The position numbers and the translations under genes are program-made. Below are positions 45,073-56,193 of a stretch of 64,000 nt of DNA, one piece after another. Origin of the DNA: Vulcanimicrobiota bacterium (lineage in GTDB: Bacteria; Vulcanimicrobiota; Xenobia; Xenobiales; JADMJV01); the NCBI GenBank assembly GCA_017307785.1, contig JAFKGI010000006.1:62001-126000 (forward strand), given 5' to 3'. How positions within the stretch are numbered: the first letter of the stretch is position 1; each line of letters begins with the position of its first letter. The notes beneath the pieces are model-generated. The model worked only from the letters and a program-made list of their open reading frames with translations, ran no database searches and was not told the DNA's origin.

Positions 45073-45732
45073 TTATTGGAGAAGACCGAGACGAAGCCCG
45101 ACCACGGCCGCCTCGGCCCGGTCGGAGACACTCAATTTGGATTTCAGGCTGTGGACGTACTTTTTGACGGTGGCTTCGGCCAGGTGCAGACGTTCTCCGA
45201 TCACACGGTTGGAGCTGCCCTGTGAAATCAGCCGAAGCACCGCCAGCTCTCGCTCGCTCAATGAACTGCTGGGAGGCGGCGGCAGCTCTTCGTCCGGACC
45301 ACGGCGAGAGACAGCAGCCTGTCGGAGCAATCGTTCCAGCAATCGTTTCTCGAGGAGACAACCACCCGCCGCCAGAGTGCGGATGGAAAGTGGAATCAAG
45401 CGATGAGCGGAGTCTTTGAGCAAGTAACCGACGGCCCCGGCCAGCAGAGCGTCCAGCAAATAGGGCTCACTATCCTGGGTGGTGAAGACCATGATTTGGG
45501 TGGCCGGGGAAACTCGGCGAACCTCACTGATAACCTCCAGGCTACTGCCTTCCGGCAGGGTCAGGTCCATCATGAGCACATCCGGCTTCAGCTGTTCGGC
45601 CAGCGCAATGGCCTGCGGCCCGGACTCCCCCTCGGCCACCAGCTCCATGTCCTTTTGCTCGGCCAGAACTGCTCGCAACCCCATGCGTACGACCGAATGG
45701 TCGTCGACCACTAAAACCCGAATCCGCTCCAC
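45073..45732 (-). CDS. NarL/LuxR-type response regulator
   Basis: A 219-residue two-component regulator: receiver domain with VLVVDDHSVV (acidic pair 10-11) and phospho-acceptor Asp56 in LMMDLTLPEG, a Pro-rich linker, and a LuxR helix-turn-helix LSERELAVLRLISQGSSN...ATVKKYVHSLKSKL at the C-terminus. The GTG start at 45732, with GGAGA ten bases ahead, gives a normal NarL length; further upstream the frame is open but unlike the family. No adjacent kinase; the hybrid kinase and membrane kinase nearby are possible partners. Confidence 0.88.
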   Translation of the reverse strand: MERIRVLVVDDHSVVRMGLRAVLAEQKDMELVAEGESGPQAIALAEQLKPDVLMMDLTLPEGSSLEVISEVRRVSPATQIMVFTTQDSEPYLLDALLAGAVGYLLKDSAHRLIPLSIRTLAAGGCLLEKRLLERLLRQAAVSRRGPDEELPPPPSSSLSERELAVLRLISQGSSNRVIGERLHLAEATVKKYVHSLKSKLSVSDRAEAAVVGLRLGLLQ

Positions 45733-46086
45733 CGCGTGAAATCTCCATAGCCCCCGTGTATGTCGCGACAATTCTTTCAGCCCCAGTTGGCGTCCTACCT
45801 CAGTTTCCGGCGCTGAACGGGCACGAAACGGCAGAACCGCGCCAAATAAGGGTTTCATAGCATAGTCTGCACACCAAAAGGATACTTTGGTCTACTCGGA
45901 ACCCACCGGTGTAACCATAAACAATAGATCTCGAGTGATTAGTTCTGATTACTCCAAAGTGCTTAGAAACCCGTGTTGCATAGCAAGCTATGCACCCCCC
46001 CCCTGGAGATAAGCAATAACTTCGGGAATCAAATCGACCCTCCCCGCGGTTATCCAAGGATAGATGTTCAAGCAAGGGAGGAAACT
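45733..46086. other. 354-base intergenic region upstream of uspA
   Basis: Divergent gap between the response regulator and the UspA gene. It contains an AT-rich stretch, a tagcaagcta palindrome near 45981, a run of Cs and one ATAAGCAAT copy (46009-46017). No gene, RNA or convincing promoter was identified. Confidence 0.5.
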
Positions 46087-46497
46087 ATGTCCAACGCAAT
46101 TATCGTAGGCACCGACCTGAGTCCGCACACCTCGATTATCGTAGATGAAGGGCTACGTCTGGCCCGAGCCCTGCAACAGCCCCTGGTGCTGGTGCACGCG
46201 GTGGAGCCGATTGAGGACCCCGCAGAAGCCGACCGTGACACCCATGCGTTTCACAACAAGCTCATTCAAAATGCCGAGGAAAAACTAAACGCCCAGCGGC
46301 ACGAGTGGCCGCCGGACGTCGAGTTGTTGACCAGCGTGGAACTCGGTTCCCGAGTCGAGGTGCTGGTGCGTCTGGTGCGCGAAAAAGAGGCGCGTATGTT
46401 GGTGATGGGAAGCCCCTTTCGGGGCTCCGGACCACCGGTGGGCATCGGCCTTCAGTTGATGGCTCAGTGCCCTTGCCCGGTGGTGCTTGTTCCTTGA
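46087..46497 (+). CDS. uspA: Universal stress protein (UspA family)
   Basis: A 136-residue single-domain Usp protein: start IIVGTDLSPHTSIIVDEGLRLA, then QPLVLVHAVEPIED, and RMLVMGSPFRGSGPPVGIGLQLM where the ATP-binding G-2X-G-9X-G(S/T) motif normally lies; here the motif is degenerate. A GGGAGG site is five bases before the ATG. It abuts the aconitase stop, tail to tail. Confidence 0.88.
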   Translation: MSNAIIVGTDLSPHTSIIVDEGLRLARALQQPLVLVHAVEPIEDPAEADRDTHAFHNKLIQNAEEKLNAQRHEWPPDVELLTSVELGSRVEVLVRLVREKEARMLVMGSPFRGSGPPVGIGLQLMAQCPCPVVLVP

Positions 46498-49332
<2,835 letters not shown>

Positions 49333-49438
49333 TTTTTAACACTCCTAACCTTTACTATACGGTCCTCCTTTTGGGCCCGACGACTTCCTCCTTCGCTCGC
49401 GCATAGGCAATCCGCCCCAGGACCCAGAAAATCGCTAC

Positions 49439-50011
49439 ATGCGCCTGTTCCTCGTCTTCTTGATGGCTTCCGCCGTCTGGGCCCAAGACTACGAGACCCT
49501 GCTGCGCCAGGCGCGGAAAGGCGACCCGGCCACGGACTTCACCGCCCTGCGGGCCGCCTACACCCGTCGGCCCGGCTACAACGGCTACGAGACGCCGCCT
49601 CAACTCGCTCCTATGCTCAAGGCGCTCGCCTCCTCCGACTGGGCCGAGGCCGAGAAACAGGCCGCCCCCTTAGCCATAAGCAATTATTTGCAGCTGGATG
49701 CCCACTACGTTTTATTGCTTATATCTAAACGCAGAGGCGATGCGACGGGCGAAAAGCAGCACGACTTCATGTTACGAGGTCTCTCCTCGGCCATCCGAGC
49801 CGGTCACGATGGGTCCAGTCCCGAGCAGGCCTGGAAGGCGCTGAGCGTAGCCGAAGAGTTTTCCGTCTGCCGCCTGGCGGGCTGGAGATTGAAGAGCCAG
49901 GACCGGGTGCATCAGGGAGCGCGGGAATTTGATCGGGTGATGGTAACCAACGCTGACGGAAAGACGTTTCCGATTTACTTTGATATCACCGACTGGTTTG
50001 GGAAACTCTAG
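49439..50011 (+). CDS. DUF4919 secreted protein
   Basis: A 190-residue protein with a signal peptide (MRLFLVFLMASAVWA) and the DUF4919 order: PATDFTALRAAYTRRPGYNGYE, QLDAHYVLLLISKRRGD, SSPEQAWKALSVAEEFSV and a KTFPIYFDITDWFGKL end. The family's role is unknown. Two inverted copies of ATAAGCAAT (49676 plus, 49714 minus) about 30 bases apart lie in the middle, in two different reading frames. It ends in a 4-base overlap with the convergent XRE gene. Confidence 0.78.
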   Translation: MRLFLVFLMASAVWAQDYETLLRQARKGDPATDFTALRAAYTRRPGYNGYETPPQLAPMLKALASSDWAEAEKQAAPLAISNYLQLDAHYVLLLISKRRGDATGEKQHDFMLRGLSSAIRAGHDGSSPEQAWKALSVAEEFSVCRLAGWRLKSQDRVHQGAREFDRVMVTNADGKTFPIYFDITDWFGKL

Positions 50012-50904
50012 GCGACCAGCTCCACAGCCCAGTCCAGGATGTCGAAAATGGCCCGCTCCATTCCGACAAAGTCAACAGCCATATAGTTGACGGGAATCCC
50101 CATCTCCAGGCCTCGGTCAATCATACGAGACAGAGTGTGGTGCGGCCCGTAATACTCCACCGCGGCCGTGACCGTGCGTCCGCCTCGAGAGATCATCAGC
50201 ACGTTGTCGGGACAGCGGTACATCTTCTCCGTGCGAATCGCCACTTGAGGCACCCAGGCGATGGAAACTCCCTTGTATTCGAAGAGAAAACCGCGATGAC
50301 AACCCTTGAACTCTTCGCCCGTCTTGCCATTCACGATGGTCAGAGAACATCCCAACTTGGCTGGACGGATGCCGGTCAGTTGCGCGCCAAGTAGCGCAAA
50401 GGCAGCCGTGAACCAGCGCTCCGGCCAGGAGTCGTAGCGTAGGGAGTTCAGGTTGCGCCAGTAGCGCTGGTCCGGCCCCTTCTTCTCTTCAAGCTTCTCT
50501 ACCAGGCGGTCGGCATCTTCTCCGAAGAAGCGCCCCATACCGGCGAGACGATCTTCGACGCCCCACTTCTGGTGAAGTTGGTGAAAAATCGGGGGGCGGT
50601 CAAACGGGGGCGTTGCCACCAAGGGCTCTGCCCCGCTGCTCAAGATGCGGGTGGTCTTCTTGGAGCAGTCCGTGAGCCTTGGTCTGCCTTTCAGAAAGGG
50701 CGCGGTTGTCAGTAAACCCGGAATCTCCAGGCGCTCTTCAAGCCGCAAGGCCATCTTCTCCGAAAGCGGCCGCCTCCCACGCTCCACCTGGGAAAGGTAA
50801 GGCTGACTGCAGCCCACATCGTGAGCCAGCAGCTTCTGCGTCAACTCCAGTTCGAGACGCCGGGTCCTCAAAATCTGAACAACTTTATCCATTGGCGAGA
50901 TCAT
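50008..50904 (-). CDS. XRE-family regulator with a large C-terminal domain
   Basis: A 298-residue protein. The N-terminus is a Cro/CI helix-turn-helix (LRTRRLELELTQKLLAHDVGCSQPYLSQVERGRRPLS). The C-terminal ~210 residues (RWFTAAFALLGAQLTGIRPAKLG, FLFEYKGVSIAWVPQVAIRT, DVLMISRGGRTVTAAVEYYGPHH) are an unassigned domain; the FLFEYKG and VTAAVEYYGPHH blocks have a nuclease-like look, but no PD-D/ExK site is certain. Start choice is uncertain between 50904 and 50892. It is divergent from the methyltransferase, with a perfect inverted ATAAGCAAT pair (50963-50994) in the gap. Confidence 0.65.
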   Translation of the reverse strand: MISPMDKVVQILRTRRLELELTQKLLAHDVGCSQPYLSQVERGRRPLSEKMALRLEERLEIPGLLTTAPFLKGRPRLTDCSKKTTRILSSGAEPLVATPPFDRPPIFHQLHQKWGVEDRLAGMGRFFGEDADRLVEKLEEKKGPDQRYWRNLNSLRYDSWPERWFTAAFALLGAQLTGIRPAKLGCSLTIVNGKTGEEFKGCHRGFLFEYKGVSIAWVPQVAIRTEKMYRCPDNVLMISRGGRTVTAAVEYYGPHHTLSRMIDRGLEMGIPVNYMAVDFVGMERAIFDILDWAVELVA

Positions 50905-50962
50905 CTGTATTCGCGTGTTCAAATACCAGCTCAAACTTCCTGCTGCCTGCCCCAACCCCCCT

Positions 50963-50994
50963 AGAGATAAGCAATATTTTTATTGCTTATCTCT
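50963..50994. repeat. Perfect hairpin made of two inverted ATAAGCAAT copies
   Basis: Arms AGAGATAAGCAATA and its exact complement surround TTTT. It lies in the gap between the divergent XRE regulator and methyltransferase genes. Its arm and loop lengths are identical to those of the hairpin at 25452-25483, and 12 of the 14 arm bases match. Confidence 0.95.
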
Positions 50995-51060
50995 TTTATG
51001 GGGGGACAGGAAAACGGGAGTTTCCCAGAACCCTCTGGCGTGAAGAACACCATTCCATCT

Positions 51061-51981
51061 ATGAAAGGTGAAGGCTTTTACGACCGGAACTCGCGGGTTC
51101 AGGAGCAGTTCATCCTGTCCTCGCAGGACCTGCTCGAGGAGGCGGTCGACGCCGTTCCTATCGCCGGCCCCGTCGGACTGGCCGACCTGGGCTGCTCGGA
51201 GGGCAAGAACTCCTTGATGCTGATGCGCCGACTCACCGAGATGGTGCGGCAACGCTCCCGCGAGCCCATCACCGTTACCCACAATGACCTGCCGGGCAAC
51301 AACTGGAATGGCTTCTTCCGTAATCTGACGCCCTACGGAGCCTTTGTCCAAGCGAGCGCCACCAGCTTCTTCCAACCCATCGTGGCGCCCAACTCCCTAC
51401 ACATCGCCACTTGCTACTCCTCGGTGCACTGGCTCAGCCAGGTTCCCGAACTCCCTGAGCCCGCCGGAGTGCTTCACGCCCGTATGAATCCAGAGTCCCA
51501 GGCACTGCTCGCCGAGCAAGCGGCGCGAGACTGGGAAGCCTTCCTTCAGGCCCGGGCCCAGGAGCTGGTCCCCGGAGGATGGCTTGTCCTGGTAAGCGGG
51601 GGCAACAAAGACGGCGATGTGGCCGGCCTCAAGATGTATGCGCTGCTCGACCGCATCCTACAAGAGCTCGGCCATCCGCCCTTCGTAATGCCCATCTACT
51701 ACCGCAGCGAGCAAGAAATCCGCGAGCCGCTGGAGCGCTGTGGTTTTCAACTGCAGCACTTCCGAATTCAACACCTGACCACGCCTTTCGCCGAGCAACT
51801 GAAGCAGGACGGGGACCGGGCTCAGTATGCCCGCGCCACCACCGGCTTCGTACGTGCCTGGATGGAGCCGCTGCTCGCCGACCCGCGCATCTATCAACGC
51901 ATGGAAGAAGAAATGGAAGCCGACCCGGAGGGGACCGAAGTCGCCAACGTCCAGATCGTAGCCGCCTTTTCCAAAAAATGA
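51061..51981 (+). CDS. SABATH-like SAM-dependent carboxyl methyltransferase
   Basis: A 306-residue methyltransferase resembling plant-type SABATH/Methyltransf_7 enzymes: MKGEGFYDRNSRVQEQFI, motif I GPVGLADLGCSEGKNSL, NDLPGNNWNGFF, LHIATCYSSVHWLSQVP (the substrate-binding Trp/His block) and LVPGGWLVLVSGG. Those enzymes methylate small carboxylic acids or other acceptors. The start is taken at 51061, where plant homologs begin; frame opens from 50983. The stop overlaps the next gene (ATGA). Confidence 0.82.
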   Translation: MKGEGFYDRNSRVQEQFILSSQDLLEEAVDAVPIAGPVGLADLGCSEGKNSLMLMRRLTEMVRQRSREPITVTHNDLPGNNWNGFFRNLTPYGAFVQASATSFFQPIVAPNSLHIATCYSSVHWLSQVPELPEPAGVLHARMNPESQALLAEQAARDWEAFLQARAQELVPGGWLVLVSGGNKDGDVAGLKMYALLDRILQELGHPPFVMPIYYRSEQEIREPLERCGFQLQHFRIQHLTTPFAEQLKQDGDRAQYARATTGFVRAWMEPLLADPRIYQRMEEEMEADPEGTEVANVQIVAAFSKK

Positions 51982-52259
51982 AGTTCGGCAAGGTCAAAAA
52001 GCAGCACTCGATGCTGGAAGGACTGGAAGACCTGAGCAAGAGCATCCTCAAGGATTGCCCTCACGTGCAACGCATCGTTCCCGGCCGCATCAGTCGGCGT
52101 AAAGGCCGTGGGGTGGCCGAATTCAAGGTGCAGTATCCAACCCCGGCCGGCCTCAAGTGTATCTACCTGCGTTCCGGCGCCACCCAGGAAGTATTTCTGA
52201 TCTGCTCGGACCTCGCTCAAGCCCAGGTCTGGCTGTCCGAACAAAAAGATAAGCAATAA
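51978..52259 (+). CDS. DUF2103 predicted metal-binding protein
   Basis: A 93-residue protein: KVKKQHSMLEGLEDLSKSILK, VQRIVPGRISRRKGRG, YPTPAGLKCIYLRSGATQEVFLIC. This is the DUF2103 family seen in Cyanobacteria, Deinococcus and relatives. Its C-terminal part has the QEVF block. The last codons overlap an ATAAGCAAT copy (52249-52257), read as KDKQ-stop. Translation is coupled to the methyltransferase gene by an ATGA overlap. Confidence 0.85.
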   Translation: MKFGKVKKQHSMLEGLEDLSKSILKDCPHVQRIVPGRISRRKGRGVAEFKVQYPTPAGLKCIYLRSGATQEVFLICSDLAQAQVWLSEQKDKQ

Positions 52260-52290
52260 CTCGAAAGGGAGGCAAGCCCTTCAAGCGTAG

Positions 52291-52974
52291 TTGGGTAGGG
52301 TGAGGTTCGAAGCCAGCCCAGACGGTCGCACCAGCCTGGTCAAATTCCCTCCGCATATCGCCCACGATGCGGAGCTAAGAACCTATTACCGCGAGCTTTC
52401 CACAAAGCTGTGCGAATTGCAGCATCCGCACATCATTCGGGTGCAGGAACTGCTGGAAGATGACTACCTTGTAGTGGAAGGCCTGCAGGAAGCCAAGCCG
52501 CTTCTGGACATCCCCGACGATCCGGAAGAATATGTCAAGACCGTGGTCAGCGCCCTCGAGTATGCGCACTGGCGCGGCCTCCCCCACCGCCTGCTGAACT
52601 GTCACTGCCTCTGGCTCTTTCCAGACAACGTCGTCAAAATCTGGGGTTTTGGGTTGGATTACCTGGAGGAGCGAAACGGACCGTCTGACCTCTTCAACGT
52701 GCCCCCGACCGCTCCATACTGGTCGCCGGAGCACACCAAATACCAGGAACCAGATGTGCGCAGCGACATCTGGGCGCTGGGCGTAGTGCTTTACCGCTGG
52801 TATTCCGGCCGGTTACCTTTCCAGAGCAACTGCCTGCCCATTCTGGTCGACCGCATCCGCTCCCACCATCCACCAGAACCGCCGGGTCCTTACAGCGACC
52901 TGATCCTCCGCTGCCTGGAGAAAAACCCCGACGACCGCTTCCAGGACGTCGGCGAACTCTCGCGTTACCTGTAG
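52291..52974 (+). CDS. Ser/Thr protein pseudokinase
   Basis: A 227-residue kinase fold lacking catalytic residues: no Gly loop in the N-lobe, the HRDLKxxN loop reads HRLLNCHCL (the Asp is Leu), and DFG is replaced by WGFGLDY. The C-lobe retains APYWSPEHTKYQEPDVRSDIWALGVVLYRWYSG, equivalent to the APE and DxWxxG segments. It is shorter than active kinases and probably acts as a scaffold or regulator. The start is the TTG at 52291 (GGGAGG about 20 bases ahead) or the GTG at 52300. It follows the DUF2103 gene by 31 bases. Confidence 0.8.
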   Translation: MGRVRFEASPDGRTSLVKFPPHIAHDAELRTYYRELSTKLCELQHPHIIRVQELLEDDYLVVEGLQEAKPLLDIPDDPEEYVKTVVSALEYAHWRGLPHRLLNCHCLWLFPDNVVKIWGFGLDYLEERNGPSDLFNVPPTAPYWSPEHTKYQEPDVRSDIWALGVVLYRWYSGRLPFQSNCLPILVDRIRSHHPPEPPGPYSDLILRCLEKNPDDRFQDVGELSRYL

Positions 52975-53112
52975 GATCAGGCAAGCCGCCGGCAGGATCC
53001 GGTCTGGAGAAGAAACGGCCGGTATCATAAAATTCCTTTATGACCCCCCGAAACTAAGCATTGGACCCCGGTCCGTGCTCCCGCCTATGCTTCTGACCAA
53101 AGGAGACCCGCC

Positions 53113-56100
53113 ATGTGGATTGTCCGCCTGGCGCTGGCCCGCCCCTACACGATCATCGTCATGACTTTACTCATGCTCATCGGGGGCGGCGCCTCATTGC
53201 GCCTGATGTCGACCGACATCTTCCCGACCATCAATATTCCCGTCGTTAGCGTGATCTGGACCTACAATGGTCTGGCCGCTGACGAGTTCGAAAAACGCAT
53301 TACCATTTACAGCGAATACGCCCTCAGCTCCAACGTCAACGACGTGAAGAGCATGGAGAGCCAGACCATCGATGGAGTTGGAGTCATCCGTCTCTATTTC
53401 CATCCCGGAGTAAAATCGGAAACGGCCATCGCCCAGGCGACCGCCGTTTCCCAGGCCATTCTGCGCCGCATGCCGGCCGGCGTGCAGCCCCCCATTCTAT
53501 TGCGCTATATGGCCGACAGCGTGCCCCTGATTCAATTGAGTCTGAGCAGCGACAGTCTCAGCGAAAGCCAGCTCTACGACTACGGAATCTTCCGCGTGCG
53601 CCAGGCGCTGGCGGCCGTGCCGGGTTCCACCTTGCCGGCACCCTACGGCGGCAAGATCCGTCAGCTGCGCGTTGAGCTCGACAATCAGAAGCTGCAGGGC
53701 CTCTCGCTCTCCCCGCGCGACGTCAACGGCGCCATCAACGCCCAAAACCTGATGCTGCCATCTGGCACGGCTCGTATCGGAGGGACCGAATACCGAGTGG
53801 CCCTCAACAACAGCCCGCTGGCGGGTGAGGAAATTGCTAATATCCCGATTCGGGATGTGAACGGCAAGCTGATTTACATCCGCGACGTGGCCAGCGTCCA
53901 CGACGGTTCGGCCGTGCAGAACAACGTCGTCAACAGCGACGGCGCCCGCTCGGTGCTGCTGACGGTGCTGAAAAATGGCTCGGCCTCGACGCTGGACGTG
54001 GTCAATCAGGTGAAAAACCTGCTGCCCACGCTGCGCGCCTCGGCGCCTAAGGGAATGAATATCCAGCCGCTCTTTGACCAGTCTTTCTTCGTTCAGGCGG
54101 CCGTCGACAACGTCATCCATGAGGGACTAATCGCCGCCTTTCTGACCGGCAGTTTAATCCTCTTGTTCCTGGGCAGTTGGCGCTCCACGCTGATCGTGCT
54201 CATCTCCATTCCCATCTCGATTCTCGTCTCCCTGACGATGCTCTATGCTCTGGGTCACACCCTCAACATTATGACCCTGGGCGGACTTTCGCTGGCTATC
54301 GGCATTCTGGTCGACGACGCCACCGTGGAAATCGAGAACGTTCACCGCAACCTGGGGCAAGGCAAAAGCTTGCTGCAGGCCATTCTGGACGGCGCCGAAC
54401 AAATCGCCACGCCGGCCCTGGTGGCCACCAGCTGTATCTGTATCGTCTTCCTGCCCGTCGCTCTACTTGACGGACCGGCCCGCTACTTGTTCATCCCCTT
54501 TGCCCAGGCGGTGGTTTTCGCCGTGGCCACCAGCTACTGGCTGAGCCGCACGCTCGTGCCCCTGCTGGTGAAAACGCTGGAGAAACCCCATCAGGAACAT
54601 AACTGGAATAAGGGTTTCCTGAGCGCCTTCGAAGCTTTCCGCACTCGCTACAGCGCTCTGCTGCTGTGGGGCCTGGCTCATCCGCGCCGTATCCTCATTC
54701 CCGCCCTGGCGGTGCTGATGAGCGCCGGATTCCTGGCCCCACTGGTGGGTCGCGACTTCTTCCCCAGCGTGGACGCGGGTCAAATCCGTATGCACGTCAA
54801 GGACCGCCCCGGTCAACGCATCGAGGACACCGAGCGCACCTTCGCTCAGGTTGAGGACGAAATCCGCCGGGTCATCCCAAAGCAAGAAATTGAACTCATC
54901 ACCAACAACATCGGCGTCCCGGCCGAGGCCTACAACCTGGCCTTCGGCGACAGCGCCACTCTGGGACCCTCCGATGGCGAGATTCTCATCTCCCTGAAGT
55001 CGCGCAAAACGGCCGAGCACACTCGTACTCTGCGCGCCGACCTGCAGGAGAAATTTCCCGACCTGACCTTCTACTTCCAACCGGCCGATATCGTCAGCCA
55101 GATCCTCAGCTTCGGCCTGCCCGCGCCCATCAACGTGCGCGTGGCCGGCTACAACAAGGCCGAAAATCTGGCCATCGCCCGCGGTCTGATGGAAGACCTC
55201 AAGCAAATCCCCGGCGCCGTCGACGTGCATATGCACCAGGACACCGATGCGCCCCAACTGAAAGTCGAGGTCGACCGCACCCTGCTGGCTCGCCAGAACG
55301 TCACCCAGGCCAACCTGGCCGACGACCTGCTGGTCTCCCTCTCTTCCAACACTCAGGTCACACCCAACTACTGGGTCGACCCGACCACCGGCATCCCCTA
55401 CTTCGTGGCTGTCCAGACCCCCACCCAAGCCATAAGCAATTTCGCAGACCTCCTGAACTTGCCCGTCACCGGCAAACAGCTGCTGCGCAATGTGGCCACC
55501 TTGAAGCGCGGACAGGCCAACACGGTGGTCAATCACTATAACATTCAACCGGTCTACGATCTCTTCGTAAACGTCCAGTCCCGCGACCTGGGCGGCGTTT
55601 CCGGCGAAGTCAAGGCCGTCATCGCCAAGTGGCAAAAGAAGATGGCGCCCGGTAACACCATCCTGCTGCGCGGCCTGGTCGACAGCATGGACAGTTCGTT
55701 CTACCGACTGGCCTGGGGCTTTGCGGCCGCGCTGATGCTCGTCTTCCTGCTGCTGGTGGTCAACTTCCAGTCTTTCACCGACGCCGCCATCATCATCGCC
55801 GCCCTGCCGGGCGCGATGGCCGGTATCGTCTGGGGATTGTTCCTCACCCACACGACCTTCAACGTGCCCTCGCTGATGGGCGCGATTATGACCCTGGGCG
55901 TGGCCACCGCCAACAGCGTGCTCATCGTGAGCTTCGCTAACGAACGGATGGAAGAAGGCGACGACGCCGTCACCGCCGCCTTCCAGGCCGGTCGCACCCG
56001 ATTGCGTCCGGTGATGATGACCGCCCTGGCCATGATCATCGGCATGATTCCTATGTCGCTCGCCCTCGGACAAGGCGCCGAGCAAAATGCCCCGCTGGGA

Positions 56101-56193
56101 CGCGCCGTCATCGGCGGCCTGAGCGTAGCCACCCTGTTCACCCTATTTTTCGTGCCCGCCGTGTTCGCGCTGGTACGCCGGAGGAAATCGTGA
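53113..56193 (+). CDS. RND-family efflux pump (AcrB-like)
   Basis: A 1026-residue inner-membrane RND pump of normal length. The proton-relay pair is Asp401/Asp402 in GILVDDATVEIEN. It starts MWIVRLALARPYTIIVMTLLMLIGGG and lacks the long N-terminal extension and porter insertion of the first pump. An AAAGGAG site is five bases before the ATG at 53113. It leads a three-gene efflux operon with adaptor and TolC. It carries one ATAAGCAAT copy (55432, read as ISN). Hydrophobe export is likeliest. Confidence 0.95.
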   Translation: MWIVRLALARPYTIIVMTLLMLIGGGASLRLMSTDIFPTINIPVVSVIWTYNGLAADEFEKRITIYSEYALSSNVNDVKSMESQTIDGVGVIRLYFHPGVKSETAIAQATAVSQAILRRMPAGVQPPILLRYMADSVPLIQLSLSSDSLSESQLYDYGIFRVRQALAAVPGSTLPAPYGGKIRQLRVELDNQKLQGLSLSPRDVNGAINAQNLMLPSGTARIGGTEYRVALNNSPLAGEEIANIPIRDVNGKLIYIRDVASVHDGSAVQNNVVNSDGARSVLLTVLKNGSASTLDVVNQVKNLLPTLRASAPKGMNIQPLFDQSFFVQAAVDNVIHEGLIAAFLTGSLILLFLGSWRSTLIVLISIPISILVSLTMLYALGHTLNIMTLGGLSLAIGILVDDATVEIENVHRNLGQGKSLLQAILDGAEQIATPALVATSCICIVFLPVALLDGPARYLFIPFAQAVVFAVATSYWLSRTLVPLLVKTLEKPHQEHNWNKGFLSAFEAFRTRYSALLLWGLAHPRRILIPALAVLMSAGFLAPLVGRDFFPSVDAGQIRMHVKDRPGQRIEDTERTFAQVEDEIRRVIPKQEIELITNNIGVPAEAYNLAFGDSATLGPSDGEILISLKSRKTAEHTRTLRADLQEKFPDLTFYFQPADIVSQILSFGLPAPINVRVAGYNKAENLAIARGLMEDLKQIPGAVDVHMHQDTDAPQLKVEVDRTLLARQNVTQANLADDLLVSLSSNTQVTPNYWVDPTTGIPYFVAVQTPTQAISNFADLLNLPVTGKQLLRNVATLKRGQANTVVNHYNIQPVYDLFVNVQSRDLGGVSGEVKAVIAKWQKKMAPGNTILLRGLVDSMDSSFYRLAWGFAAALMLVFLLLVVNFQSFTDAAIIIAALPGAMAGIVWGLFLTHTTFNVPSLMGAIMTLGVATANSVLIVSFANERMEEGDDAVTAAFQAGRTRLRPVMMTALAMIIGMIPMSLALGQGAEQNAPLGRAVIGGLSVATLFTLFFVPAVFALVRRRKS

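Noticed and set aside
45800..46075. 91-codon minus-strand frame between the response regulator and uspA
   Set aside because: No ribosome site or family match, and the region is AT-rich intergenic DNA.
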